Shown here one piece after another: positions 1 through 8,303 of a stretch of DNA of 33,439 nucleotides. Made by a program: the position numbers and the translations under genes. Source of the stretch: JAJYTL01 sp046705265 (lineage in GTDB: Bacteria > Pseudomonadota > Alphaproteobacteria > Ferrovibrionales > Ferrovibrionaceae); contig JBJKQL010000043.1 of assembly GCA_046705265.1 (NCBI GenBank), positions 1-33,439 of the forward strand, read 5' to 3'. How positions within the stretch are numbered: the stretch's first letter is position 1; each line of letters opens with the position of its first letter. The notes below the pieces were generated by a model. That model searched no databases. It was not told where the DNA came from and saw only the letters and a program-made list of their open reading frames with translations.

Positions 1-192
1 CGCTGTCGCTCCTGTCACAAAGTGCTCTATCAGACGTCCCTGTTGCCGCGCCGTAAGACGGCTTCTTCGCTCGTAAACCATAGCCAAAAATACCCTTTCT
101 AGGCACTCTTAGCTACGACAGCCCCAATTTTTATGACAAGACCATATCAGACGGCAGAGCATCAATGTCGATGACAGGCGCCGCGCCAGGTC
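1..192. other. Window edge, no confident gene
   Basis: This stretch lies downstream of the leftward catabolic operon and I see no confident gene in it. One plus-strand frame is open from base 1 to a TAG at 100-102 and begins with a Cys-x2-Cys pair (codons 2 and 5), so it could be the last 33 codons of a gene entering from outside. The fragment is too short to identify. No hairpin followed by a T-tract, which would mark a classical terminator for the operon, is visible. Confidence 0.3.
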
Positions 193-1527
193 CTAGTCCT
201 TTTTCCGTCGGTCGATAATGCGTGCGGCTTTTCCCGCCGAACGCTTGAGTGCTCCCGGCACCATCACGGTCACGGTGATCGTGACGCCAATCATGTTTTT
301 CACATGGTGGACGAGAAGATTAGCCTGCGCGTGACGCGACGCATCATCGGCATGCTCGGGTTTCGCCTCGACCAGAACACGGAGTTCGTCCATGCGGCCT
401 TCACGCAAAAGCTCGATCTCGTAATGCGGCGAGAGTCCCTCGCAGCGCAAAATCTGCTCTTCGATTTGGGTCGGAAAGATGTTGACGCCGCGAGCGATCA
501 TCATGTCGTCTGAGCGGCCGGTAACCTTTTCCATGCGCCGCATGCTCCGCGCGGTGCCGGGAAGAAGCCGGGTCAAATCGCGGGTACGATAGCGAACCAC
601 GGGCATCGCTTCCTTGCTAAGGGAGGTGAACACGAGCTCGCCGATTTCGCCGTCCGCAACCGGCACGCCGGTTTTCGGGTCGATGATTTCGGGATAGAAA
701 TGGTCCTCCCAGATATGGAGCCCGTCCTTGGTTTCGCAGCATTCACACGCGACGCCTGGGCCGATCACTTCTGAAAGGCCGTACAGGTCGATCGCCTGCA
801 TGTCGGCGGCTTGCTCGATCTCATACCGCATAGCGTTGGTCCATGGTTCGGCGCCAAACAGTCCGATCTTGAGCGAGCTTTGCCTGGGATCGAGACCCGC
901 GGCGCGGAACTGATCGAGAAGAGCCAGCATATAGCTCGGCGTCACCATGATGATATCGGGCTTGAAATCGGTGATGAGCTGTACCTGACGTTCGGTCATA
1001 CCGCCTGAGACCGGCACCACGGTGCAGCCCAATCGCTCGGCGCCGTAATGGGCGCCAAGGCCCCCGGTGAAGAGGCCATAACCATAGGCGACATGAACAA
1101 TCATCCCTGGCCGCCCGCCCGCTGCCCAGATCGAGCGCGCCATAACATCGGACCAAGTCTCGATGTCTTTCTTGGTATACCCGACAACGGTGGGCCTTCC
1201 CGTTGTTCCGGAAGAACCATGAATCCGAACGATGTCACTTCGCGGCACTGCAAACATGCCAAAGGGATAATTGTCCCTGAGGTCCTGCTTGGTGGTAAAC
1301 GGGAATTTGGCAAGGTCGCCAAGATCGCTGAAATCATCGGGCGCTACCCCTTTGGCGTCGAACGCCTGGCGGTAGTGAGGGACGGTCTCGTAGGCGTGGC
1401 GCAGGCACCACTTGAGGCGTTCGCGCTGCACTTTCGCGATTTCGTCCCGCGAAGCAACCTCGATCGCGTCGAACGGGGTCGAGGTGGAGGCGAAACCCGA
1501 AATCTTCCCGGTCACTGCCATACTCAT
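193..1527 (-). CDS. paaK: Phenylacetate-CoA ligase family AMP-forming ligase
   Basis: This 444-residue protein has the length and motifs of PaaK-type aryl-acid CoA ligases, which adenylate an aromatic acid and transfer the acyl group to CoA in the cytoplasm. Visible are the phosphate-binding loop HGSSGTTGRPTVVGYT, the adenine-site stretch YGLSEVIGPG, the hinge-region motif MPVVRYRTRDL, the C-domain motif TGRSDDMMIARGVNIFP, and a C-terminal lysine region KRSAGKAARI expected for adenylation. The ATG at 1527 is preferred over an upstream in-frame start at 1548 because GAGGAG lies about 8 bases before it. It is the last gene of the leftward aromatic operon, about 60 bases after the benzoate-CoA ligase gene. 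The substrate is inferred: phenylacetate is the family default, but substituted benzoates are also plausible because no phenylacetyl-CoA oxidising genes are in the window. Confidence 0.88.
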   Translation of the reverse strand: MSMAVTGKISGFASTSTPFDAIEVASRDEIAKVQRERLKWCLRHAYETVPHYRQAFDAKGVAPDDFSDLGDLAKFPFTTKQDLRDNYPFGMFAVPRSDIVRIHGSSGTTGRPTVVGYTKKDIETWSDVMARSIWAAGGRPGMIVHVAYGYGLFTGGLGAHYGAERLGCTVVPVSGGMTERQVQLITDFKPDIIMVTPSYMLALLDQFRAAGLDPRQSSLKIGLFGAEPWTNAMRYEIEQAADMQAIDLYGLSEVIGPGVACECCETKDGLHIWEDHFYPEIIDPKTGVPVADGEIGELVFTSLSKEAMPVVRYRTRDLTRLLPGTARSMRRMEKVTGRSDDMMIARGVNIFPTQIEEQILRCEGLSPHYEIELLREGRMDELRVLVEAKPEHADDASRHAQANLLVHHVKNMIGVTITVTVMVPGALKRSAGKAARIIDRRKKD

Positions 1528-1559
1528 GCGCGTTCTCCTCTTGCCCAATGCTCATCGGC

Positions 1560-1579
1560 CGTTCGCTTCGGTGCGAACG
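1560..1579. other. Perfect 7-bp hairpin between the two ligase genes
   Basis: Bases 1560-1566 (CGTTCGC) pair perfectly with 1573-1579 (GCGAACG) across a 6-base loop, in the short gap between the benzoate-CoA ligase stop (1591) and the paaK-like start (1527). No T-tract follows, so it is not a classical terminator. An mRNA processing or stabilising stem-loop that sets differential expression within the operon is possible. Chance is also possible for a stem this short. Confidence 0.35.
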
Positions 1580-1590
1580 TTCTCGTATCG

Positions 1591-3276
1591 CTAAGCCGGG
1601 CTCGCCGGCTTCTCGATGGCAGTCCCTTCTTTGACGGTGCGAGCAGAAAGCATGCCGATTGCCGCCTCGCGCAAACGGAACCGTTGCACCTTTCCCGTGA
1701 CCGTACGCGGAATCTCGGAGACGAAATGAATGTTTCTCGGACATTTATAGATGGCGAGGTGGACTTTGAGATTGTCCTGAATACGCTCGGCGAGATCAGG
1801 AACACGCACGCCGGGTGCGGGGACAACGAACATGATCAGCCGCGTCAAGCCATCCGAGTTCGGCACCCCGAGAACCGAAACGTCGACAACTCCCGGTACA
1901 GAGAGGGCACAATCCTCGATTTCCGTCGGCGATACCCACTGCCCAGAAACCTTGAACAGGTCATCGCTGCGCCCTTGGTGGTACCACCAGCCCTCCTCGT
2001 CAAAACTGAACATATCTCCGGTGCGATACCAACCTTGATCGAAGCTCATTTGGGTTTTGTCCGGCCGGTTCCAGTATCCGGCCGCGAGCGAATCCATGCG
2101 GACCCACAGCACGCCGAGTTCGCCCGGCGTGTCGATTAGCCGTCCGTCATCGTCAAGCAATTTGAGCTCGACACCCGGTTGCTGGCGTCCTGTTGCGCCG
2201 GCGCGGCATGCGCCTGGCGTATTTGCAATAAAGAGAAAGAGCGTTTCTGTGGCTCCGATCCCATCCAAGATTGGCTTGCCGGTGGCGTCATTCCATTGCC
2301 GAAAGACGCCGGGCGGCAATCGCTCACCTGCCGAGATAAAGGTGCGAATGGCGCGGAAGGAGGCCGTTTTGGCGCGACCGTCGTTCAGAAGATTACGGTA
2401 GATCGTAGGCACGCTAAACATCACGTCGGGACGATGGCGCGCCACAATTTCCGCAATCACCTCGGTATGCGGCCAGCGATCGTCGAGAATGAGGGTCGCG
2501 CCGAGGCGAAGGCCGCCAAGCAGGCAATGGGCGAGAGCGAAAGTGAAAAAGAGCTTCGACGACGAAAAGATACGATCTCCCGGTTTGATGCCAAACATGT
2601 CGCCAAGGTGACGGTCGGCGATTAATATCTCGCCGTGACGATGCACGGCTGCCTTCGCCTTTCCAGTAGTGCCCGATGTATAGACCCAGAACGCCATGTC
2701 ATCAGGCGAGGTCGGCTCGCTTTCAACGGTGCCCGCGGCGGCGCCGAGAAATTCGGCAAGAGAAATTGCGGCTATTGGGGCGTCGGGGACCTCGTCGCAC
2801 ACGACGAGGAGCGGCGGGCGCGGGACGCCATCGGCCAGCGCGTGCTCAAGCAACGGCATGAAATCCCTATGGATGAACATCGCTTGGCAGTCAGCATCCG
2901 TGATGGCAAACCCAAGATCGGCTGCCGAGTAGCGGGTATTCAGAGCAACGGCCACGCCGCCGATCTTCATCGTGGCGAGAAAACCGGCAACAAGCTCAGG
3001 CGTGTCTTTGAGCATAAGAAGGATGCGGCCGCCGACGCTGATGCCCGCGGCCTTGAGCGCGCGAGCGAACTGATTGACCAATGCCTCAAGCGCGCCATAA
3101 CTATAGATATCGTTGCGGTAAATTAGCGCCGGCGCGTGGCCCAGGCCGCGTACGAGCGGGGTTCCAAGAAGAGCATCGCAGGCGTTTAGGATTTCCCCTC
3201 GGCGCAACGGCCGCGGAGCTTCGGAGGAGACTCTTTCGGCGGCGACAGAAGGCAGAGCATCGTGGCCGCATTCCAT
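1591..3276 (-). CDS. badA: Benzoate / 4-hydroxybenzoate-CoA ligase
   Basis: This 561-residue acyl-adenylate-forming enzyme should convert benzoate or 4-hydroxybenzoate plus ATP and CoA to the aryl-CoA. The phosphate loop YTSGTTGKAKAAVHR is at residues 199-213. It is followed by DGIGATETLFLF, the ATP-binding motif YRTGDMFSFDEEGWWY, the hinge GRSDDLFKVSGQWVSPTEIE, and the catalytic C-terminal lysine in RTVTGKVQRFR. The DGIGATE and LKVSG/FKVSG signatures are those of the benzoate-CoA ligase branch (BadA, HbaA, BclA). The ATG at 3276 has GAAGGA about 10 bases upstream. The N-terminus is some 30 residues longer than usual for the family. It lies 90 bases after hcrB and is codirectional with it. 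Because 4-hydroxybenzoyl-CoA reductase genes adjoin it, a preference for 4-hydroxybenzoate or dual specificity is likely; sequence alone does not decide. Confidence 0.9.
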   Translation of the reverse strand: MECGHDALPSVAAERVSSEAPRPLRRGEILNACDALLGTPLVRGLGHAPALIYRNDIYSYGALEALVNQFARALKAAGISVGGRILLMLKDTPELVAGFLATMKIGGVAVALNTRYSAADLGFAITDADCQAMFIHRDFMPLLEHALADGVPRPPLLVVCDEVPDAPIAAISLAEFLGAAAGTVESEPTSPDDMAFWVYTSGTTGKAKAAVHRHGEILIADRHLGDMFGIKPGDRIFSSSKLFFTFALAHCLLGGLRLGATLILDDRWPHTEVIAEIVARHRPDVMFSVPTIYRNLLNDGRAKTASFRAIRTFISAGERLPPGVFRQWNDATGKPILDGIGATETLFLFIANTPGACRAGATGRQQPGVELKLLDDDGRLIDTPGELGVLWVRMDSLAAGYWNRPDKTQMSFDQGWYRTGDMFSFDEEGWWYHQGRSDDLFKVSGQWVSPTEIEDCALSVPGVVDVSVLGVPNSDGLTRLIMFVVPAPGVRVPDLAERIQDNLKVHLAIYKCPRNIHFVSEIPRTVTGKVQRFRLREAAIGMLSARTVKEGTAIEKPASPA

Positions 3277-3366
3277 GGCTGAGAATCCTTCGTGGTTTTT
3301 CTCACCTTGAAAGCCCGAGCGCTTCCGCGACGTGGCGGCCGCCGGTTTCCGTCTTACCGAGCATCC

Positions 3367-4347
3367 TCATCCCTGGGCGGCATACAAACGGCGAACCAGG
3401 CGGACTGCCGTTGCTGCTGCCACCCGCCGCCGGTAATGCGCGGGTACGAGCGTCGTTCGCATGGGCGAGACCTGTTTTTGCACAAACTTGCCGATCTCTT
3501 GCAAAACCTGATTATCAACGGATCGGCCGATAAGCGCTTTGATGCCGGTCAAGAGAACCGGCCGCGAGTTCGTGCCGGTTACGGCGATCCGCAAATCGCC
3601 AAGCACGTCCTTTTCGCGGCGCAACGAGACAGCGACACCGGCGAGCGGAAAGTCGATCGCGCCGCGGAAGCGGGTTTTCTCGTATGCCGTCACGCAGCCT
3701 GAGTTGACCGGCGCCCGCACACCAAGCAGAATCTCATCATCGCCGATGCAAAGGTGGGCGGCGCCGTCTTCATTGAAAAAGCTGTCCAGCGGAACGACCC
3801 GGGTGCCTTCGACCCCACCAAGCTCAACGGCAGCGCCAAGCGCAAGAAGTACCGGCGCGGTATCGCCGCTATAGGCGGCGTAGCACCGCTTCCCTGTTGG
3901 CGCCACATGGCAGCGGTCCCCGCGATGTTTAAGGCAAAAGCCGTTGCTTTGCCGCCACCAGGCGCTTTGATTGTAAAAAATGCAGCGGGTATCGACACAA
4001 AGATTACCGCCAAGCGTCGCGATGGTGCGATGGGCGGGACCAGCGACTTGCCGCGCCGCCGCGGCAAGGGCGGGAAAATGCACGTCAATGAGCGGATCGC
4101 GCGACAACCGATCGAGCGTAACGCCCGCGCCAATGCGGAGGCCTGCGGACTCCATGGTAATGGTCTGCAAATCCCGCAGGCCGGCGATGTCGATCAGTGC
4201 GATCGCACCGCCGATGCCGCGCCGAAAGTTCGGGATAAGATCGGTGCCGCCGGCGAGCAGCCGTGCGCCACTGTGCTGGCGTCTTGCTGCAAGCGCCTCG
4301 GCAAGGCTTGCCGGGCGAATCAGTCGTATATCGGCGGGTATGGTCAT
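3367..4347 (-). CDS. hcrB: 4-hydroxybenzoyl-CoA reductase, FAD/[4Fe-4S] subunit
   Basis: This 326-residue flavoprotein is the middle subunit of the xanthine-oxidase-family enzyme that reductively removes the para-hydroxyl of 4-hydroxybenzoyl-CoA, giving benzoyl-CoA and water. FAD-binding motifs LLAGGTDLIP (residues 31-40) and TIATLGGNL (108-116) are present. Between about 117 and 160 is the insertion that marks this subunit off from ordinary xanthine dehydrogenase FAD subunits. It carries Cys122, Cys138, Cys146 and Cys155, the spacing that I recall for the extra [4Fe-4S] ligands in the Thauera enzyme. This makes reductive, low-potential function much more likely than generic aldehyde or xanthine oxidation. 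The ATG at 4347 overlaps the TGA of the preceding hcrCA gene as ATGA, implying translational coupling. Length matches HcrB (about 324 residues). Confidence 0.93.
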   Translation of the reverse strand: MTIPADIRLIRPASLAEALAARRQHSGARLLAGGTDLIPNFRRGIGGAIALIDIAGLRDLQTITMESAGLRIGAGVTLDRLSRDPLIDVHFPALAAAARQVAGPAHRTIATLGGNLCVDTRCIFYNQSAWWRQSNGFCLKHRGDRCHVAPTGKRCYAAYSGDTAPVLLALGAAVELGGVEGTRVVPLDSFFNEDGAAHLCIGDDEILLGVRAPVNSGCVTAYEKTRFRGAIDFPLAGVAVSLRREKDVLGDLRIAVTGTNSRPVLLTGIKALIGRSVDNQVLQEIGKFVQKQVSPMRTTLVPAHYRRRVAAATAVRLVRRLYAAQG

Positions 4348-7139
4348 AAGGCGGCTCCGCGGCCGGCGGCGAGACGGCTTTCGCGCTCGCGGCGGGCCAG
4401 TGCTTCAAGAACACGATCCGGGGTGATTGGGAGTTCCGCCATGCGAAGACCGATCGCATCAGCCACCGCGTTGGCAACCGCCGGGAGGAAGCCTGCGAGG
4501 GATCCTTCGCTCGCTTCCTTGGCGCCGAAGGGCCCGTTTGGATCGAGGCATTCGACGATCTGCACTTCAATCGGCGGCGATTCAACCGCCGTCGGCACGG
4601 CATAGCCAAGGAGGCTGTCATGTAACGGCAGGCCATCCTCGTAACGGGTTTCCTCAAAAAGCGCCTGGCCCATGCCCATCCAGACCGCCCCCTGGACTTG
4701 GCCGGTGACGGCGAGAGGGTTCAGGGCGCGGCCGCAATCGTGGGCGACCCAAACTTTGGCGACGTGAATCTTGCCGGTCTCTGTGTCGACTTCGACCTCG
4801 ACTACCTGCGCCGAGTAGCTGAGCGCCATAGTTGAGCCCACGGCGCCGCCTCGGTGCTTGCCTCCTTGATACGCGATCGGCACGGTAAAGGTGCCTTTAG
4901 TTGTGATCGTGCCGCCATCCGCGAGCGCGGCGGCAACGACGTCGCGAAAGGCAAGCCCGTGATCTTGGCTGCCGGCGACGCTGAATCTCTCGCCGATGCA
5001 ATCAACCTGGGATGGATCGGCATCGAGTCGCTTCGCTGCAGCACGAACAAGAACCTCGCGCAGTCGTTCCGCCGCATCGATCGCGGCATTGCCAACCATG
5101 AAGGTAACCCGGGAGGAATAGGAACCGTTGTCCTTCGGCGTCACCATGCTATCCGCGGCAATGACGCGGATGCGCGCAAGCTCGACGCCAAGGACCTCCG
5201 CGGCGATCTGGGCCACGATCGTGGAAGATCCCTGGCCGATATCCGCGGCTCCGGTGAGAACCGTAACCCCACCATCGAAATCAAGCCGCATCTCGACCAC
5301 GGCATGCGGCTCGCCCGTCCGATGAATCGGCTTGCCGGCACCGCTCACGTAGTGGGAGCAGGCCATGCCCAGGCCGCGCCCGGAAGGAAGGCGACCCTTT
5401 CTTGTCCGCCAGCCACTTGCCTCCTGCACGCGGTCAAGGCATTCCGAAAGGCCATAGGAATTGACGATGATACCGTTTGCGGTTTGCAGAGGAACGCGAA
5501 GAAGGTTGGCGCGACGCACGGTAAAAGGGTCAAGCTCAAGTTCCGCCGCCATGCTGTCGAGCAGACACTCGAAGGCATGGCGCACATCAACCGATCCGTG
5601 CCCGCGCATGGCGCCACATGGTGGCGTGTTGGTATAGACACGATATCCGTCGTATTTCACGGCGGGAATATCATAGAGCGCATGAAGCAACGAGCCCGCG
5701 TAGAGGATGGTCACGACACCGTAGCCGGCGTAGGCGCCGCCGCGCTGAACCACCTCGCACTCGGCCGCGGTGAGCTTGCCTGCGCGCGTCATTCCGACTT
5801 TCAGCCGAATCTCGGTCTGCTGGCGGCCACGGTGGGTGAGAAAGGTTTCCTCGCGCGTCAAATTCATCCGCACTGTGCCGTGCGCAGCCCGGGCAAGAAG
5901 CGCGGTGATAATTTCGAAGTTCAGCGCCTCGACGCGCGCGCCGAAGCCGCCGCCGACAAAGGGCTTTATGATGCGGATCGCGGACTCGTCCAAATTGAGA
6001 CATCGCGCCAGCATCAGATGAAGGTAGTAGGGGACCTGGGTGACGCTGTGGATCGTGAGCCGCCCGCGCGTCGCGTCATACTCCGCCAGAGCGGCGTGCG
6101 GCTCCATTTGGCCGTGAACGACCTCGCCGCACTGATATCGCCCCTCCCGCACCAGAGAGGCATTAGCGAAGCCAGCGTCGACATCGCCAAATTCGTCGTG
6201 TACGGATCGAAGGATATTGTCGGGAGAATTCTCGTGCAAGGACACGGCGTTGGGCGATCGAGCTGCCTCTGCCGTGAAATAGGCGGGAAGCTCCCGAACA
6301 TTCAGGCGAATCAATTGCAGCGCTCGTTCGGCTGTTTCCTCATCGATCGCAGCAACGGCGGCGATTGGCTCGCCGCGATAGCGGATGCGGTCGCGCGCGA
6401 GCGGATATTCATTCATGGTTATCGGCAGAACGCCGAAAGTTTTGTCGCAATCGGCGCCGGTGATCACAGCGGCGACACCGGGGAGGGTCCGCGCTGCCTC
6501 GACATCAATATCTAGTATCTCGGCATGAGTGTGAGGGCTGCGCAGGATGCGACCCACCAGGGCGCGAGCCGGAAGGTCAGCGGTAAAGAGGGCACGCCCA
6601 CTAACCTTTTCGATGCCATCGATTAGCGGCTGGGGCCGGCCGACCGTGTCCGTTTGCTTCGATTGAGGCGCGTGCGCCGGCCCGTTGGTTGCCGCCGTTA
6701 CAGATTCGACGATTTTCGCATATCCGGTGCAGCGGCATAAATTACCTGAGAGGGCGTCACGAATCTCCTGCTCATCAGGGTTCGGATTGCGGCGCAACAA
6801 AGCTTCAGCCGCCATAATCATGCCCGGCGTACAAAACCCGCATTGCGCGCCCAGCTTCTCGTGGAACATCTCTTGTAAACGCGAGAGGTTTCCCGGCTGC
6901 CCAATGCCTTCGATTGTCTCAATGCGCTGCCCCTGGCACCGCGCCGTCAGGGTGAGGCAGGCATGCTGCGGTTCGTCATCGATAAGTACGGTGCAGGCGC
7001 CGCATTCGCCGCCATCGCAGCCGCTTTTCGTGCCGGTCAACCCCGCGACGTTTCGCAGGTAATCAACCAGCAGCAGATTATCCGCCACCATCTCCGTGCG
7101 CTGCCGGCCATTTAAAACCAGAGAGAGAATGGTGCTCAT
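4344..7139 (-). CDS. hcrA: 4-hydroxybenzoyl-CoA reductase, fused [2Fe-2S] and molybdenum subunits
   Basis: One continuous frame of 931 codons joins two subunits that are normally separate. Residues 1-150 form an HcrC-type two [2Fe-2S] protein: plant-type ligands Cys41, Cys46, Cys49, Cys61 and second-cluster ligands Cys100, Cys103, Cys135, Cys137. A polar linker of about 15-20 residues (150-168) leads to an HcrA-type molybdopterin subunit starting near PLIDGIEKVSG. This shows PFVGGGFGARVE, GAMRGHGSVDVRHAFE, DIGQGSSTIVAQIA and, near the C-terminus, GAKEASEGSLAG with the family's active-site glutamate. With HcrB it would make a two-gene (alpha-gamma fusion plus beta) reductase taking electrons from ferredoxin through the [4Fe-4S] cluster. 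The start at 7139 has only a weak ribosome site. It lies 35 bases after the ferredoxin gene. The function is inferred from the HcrB partner and the benzoyl-CoA context. Confidence 0.92.
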   Translation of the reverse strand: MSTILSLVLNGRQRTEMVADNLLLVDYLRNVAGLTGTKSGCDGGECGACTVLIDDEPQHACLTLTARCQGQRIETIEGIGQPGNLSRLQEMFHEKLGAQCGFCTPGMIMAAEALLRRNPNPDEQEIRDALSGNLCRCTGYAKIVESVTAATNGPAHAPQSKQTDTVGRPQPLIDGIEKVSGRALFTADLPARALVGRILRSPHTHAEILDIDVEAARTLPGVAAVITGADCDKTFGVLPITMNEYPLARDRIRYRGEPIAAVAAIDEETAERALQLIRLNVRELPAYFTAEAARSPNAVSLHENSPDNILRSVHDEFGDVDAGFANASLVREGRYQCGEVVHGQMEPHAALAEYDATRGRLTIHSVTQVPYYLHLMLARCLNLDESAIRIIKPFVGGGFGARVEALNFEIITALLARAAHGTVRMNLTREETFLTHRGRQQTEIRLKVGMTRAGKLTAAECEVVQRGGAYAGYGVVTILYAGSLLHALYDIPAVKYDGYRVYTNTPPCGAMRGHGSVDVRHAFECLLDSMAAELELDPFTVRRANLLRVPLQTANGIIVNSYGLSECLDRVQEASGWRTRKGRLPSGRGLGMACSHYVSGAGKPIHRTGEPHAVVEMRLDFDGGVTVLTGAADIGQGSSTIVAQIAAEVLGVELARIRVIAADSMVTPKDNGSYSSRVTFMVGNAAIDAAERLREVLVRAAAKRLDADPSQVDCIGERFSVAGSQDHGLAFRDVVAAALADGGTITTKGTFTVPIAYQGGKHRGGAVGSTMALSYSAQVVEVEVDTETGKIHVAKVWVAHDCGRALNPLAVTGQVQGAVWMGMGQALFEETRYEDGLPLHDSLLGYAVPTAVESPPIEVQIVECLDPNGPFGAKEASEGSLAGFLPAVANAVADAIGLRMAELPITPDRVLEALARRERESRLAAGRGAAL

Positions 7140-7174
7140 GGCTGGGCTACCCGCAGTCGCTAAGGGAATCGCGG

Positions 7175-7420
7175 CTAGGCATGCAGGGCCTCATACTTGG
7201 CAAGCAGCTGCTCCTGTGATTCGAAGAAATCCGGATTCTGTCCGATGCAGTCTGCCGGGCAGACCAGCTTGCATTGCGATTCCTCTTCGGCACCGACGCA
7301 TTCCGTGCAGCGGAGAGGATCGATGACGTAGATTTCAGGGCCGACGCTGATTGCTTCGTTCGGGCAGACGGGAAGACATGCGTCGCAGTTCGTACAGGTA
7401 TCGCCAATCAAGAGGGCCAT
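7175..7420 (-). CDS. fdx: 2[4Fe-4S] ferredoxin, Allochromatium/Thauera type
   Basis: This 81-residue protein carries two four-cysteine cluster motifs. The first is CTNCDACLPVCP. The second, CTECVGAEEESQC followed by CPADC, has an enlarged spacing between its second and third cysteines, and an acidic C-terminal extension follows. This layout is that of the low-potential Allochromatium-type ferredoxins, the family that donates electrons to class I benzoyl-CoA reductase in Thauera and Rhodopseudomonas (BadB). The ATG at 7420 has a strong AAGGAG site 7 bases upstream. It sits between bcrD and the 4-hydroxybenzoyl-CoA reductase genes, so it probably serves both reductases and is itself reduced by KorAB. 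Confidence 0.95.
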   Translation of the reverse strand: MALLIGDTCTNCDACLPVCPNEAISVGPEIYVIDPLRCTECVGAEEESQCKLVCPADCIGQNPDFFESQEQLLAKYEALHA

Positions 7421-7437
7421 AGATCGTCTCCTTGTCT

Positions 7438-8289
7438 TTAGTCGCAGACCCGAGTCGCGGCGCGTGCACCGAGGTCCTGCAGCTTATCTTGCCGGTAAGC
7501 CCCCCATAGAGCAGCGCCGATCGCCCCGGCATAAATGGAATCCGGGTGCCGGCGAATCGGGTAGGCGACTTTCTCCTTTGTCATTGCCTCCTGCATCGCT
7601 GCGACCAGGCCTTCATCGAGCGCAAGGCCGCCCGTCATCAGCACGGCACCATCCACGGCGCCAATGCTTTTGAGAAGCCGGGCAAGCCGATCCGCCATGG
7701 AAGAATGGATTCCCTTTAGGATGTTGGCGGCGGAGACGCCCCGAGAGACCATGTTGATCACGTCGGTCTCCGCCAATACGGCGCAGATGCCGCTCACCTT
7801 TTCCGGATTGTCGGCCTGCTTGGAAAGCATGCCGATTTCGTCGTGGGCGATGCCGAGGTAACGGGAAATGTTTTCCAGAAATTGTCCGGAGCCGGAGGCG
7901 CATTGGCTCGTCATTTTGTAGCTCAACACCTTGCCGCGGGCGTCGAGCCGGATTGCCCGACCATGGAGAGCACCGACATCGAGCGCCGCCCGTGCATCGC
8001 CATCAAGGTAGATCGCGCCGCGGCCATGAGTGGTCATCGAATAGAAATGACCGGTGTGGAATTCGAGCGCTTCGCCCTCACCGGTTGTCGCCACATAGGA
8101 AACCCTAGCGCGCGGCAATCCTGCTTCTTCGAGTACCTCGTCATAGATCTGCTCGGCGAGCTTGAAGGGATCTCGTTGCCGCACCCGCTCGGTGCGCCGG
8201 GCAAGCCATTTTGTCGTTTCGCCTTCGACATCGAACAGAACGGCCTTGATTGCGCCGGTGCCAACGTCGATACCTGCAGTTACGGTCAT
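7438..8289 (-). CDS. bcrD: Benzoyl-CoA reductase subunit D (ATPase)
   Basis: This 283-residue ASKHA-fold ATPase is one of the two electron-activating subunits of class I benzoyl-CoA reductase. It couples ATP hydrolysis to electron transfer into the catalytic BC half. It has the phosphate-1 motif AGIDVGTGAIKAVLFD at the N-terminus, cysteine ligand motifs SQCASGSGQFLENI and ISGICAVLAETD for the [4Fe-4S] cluster shared with subunit A, and the adenosine-site motif LMTGGLALDEG. Length matches BcrD/BadG (about 282). The ATG at 8289 follows the bcrA stop by 14 bases with a GGGAG site. It lies fourth in the bcrC-bcrB-bcrA-bcrD order known from Thauera aromatica. Confidence 0.96.
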   Translation of the reverse strand: MTVTAGIDVGTGAIKAVLFDVEGETTKWLARRTERVRQRDPFKLAEQIYDEVLEEAGLPRARVSYVATTGEGEALEFHTGHFYSMTTHGRGAIYLDGDARAALDVGALHGRAIRLDARGKVLSYKMTSQCASGSGQFLENISRYLGIAHDEIGMLSKQADNPEKVSGICAVLAETDVINMVSRGVSAANILKGIHSSMADRLARLLKSIGAVDGAVLMTGGLALDEGLVAAMQEAMTKEKVAYPIRRHPDSIYAGAIGAALWGAYRQDKLQDLGARAATRVCD

Positions 8290-8303
8290 GGCGCGGCACT
8301 CCC

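Noticed and set aside
1048..2139. Plus-strand open frame of 363 codons
   Set aside because: Antisense to the two ligase genes; no domain seen.
4854..6515. Long plus-strand open frame of 553 codons
   Set aside because: It is antisense to hcrCA, whose cofactor motifs are unmistakable. GC-rich codon use creates such shadow frames, and it has no recognisable domain.
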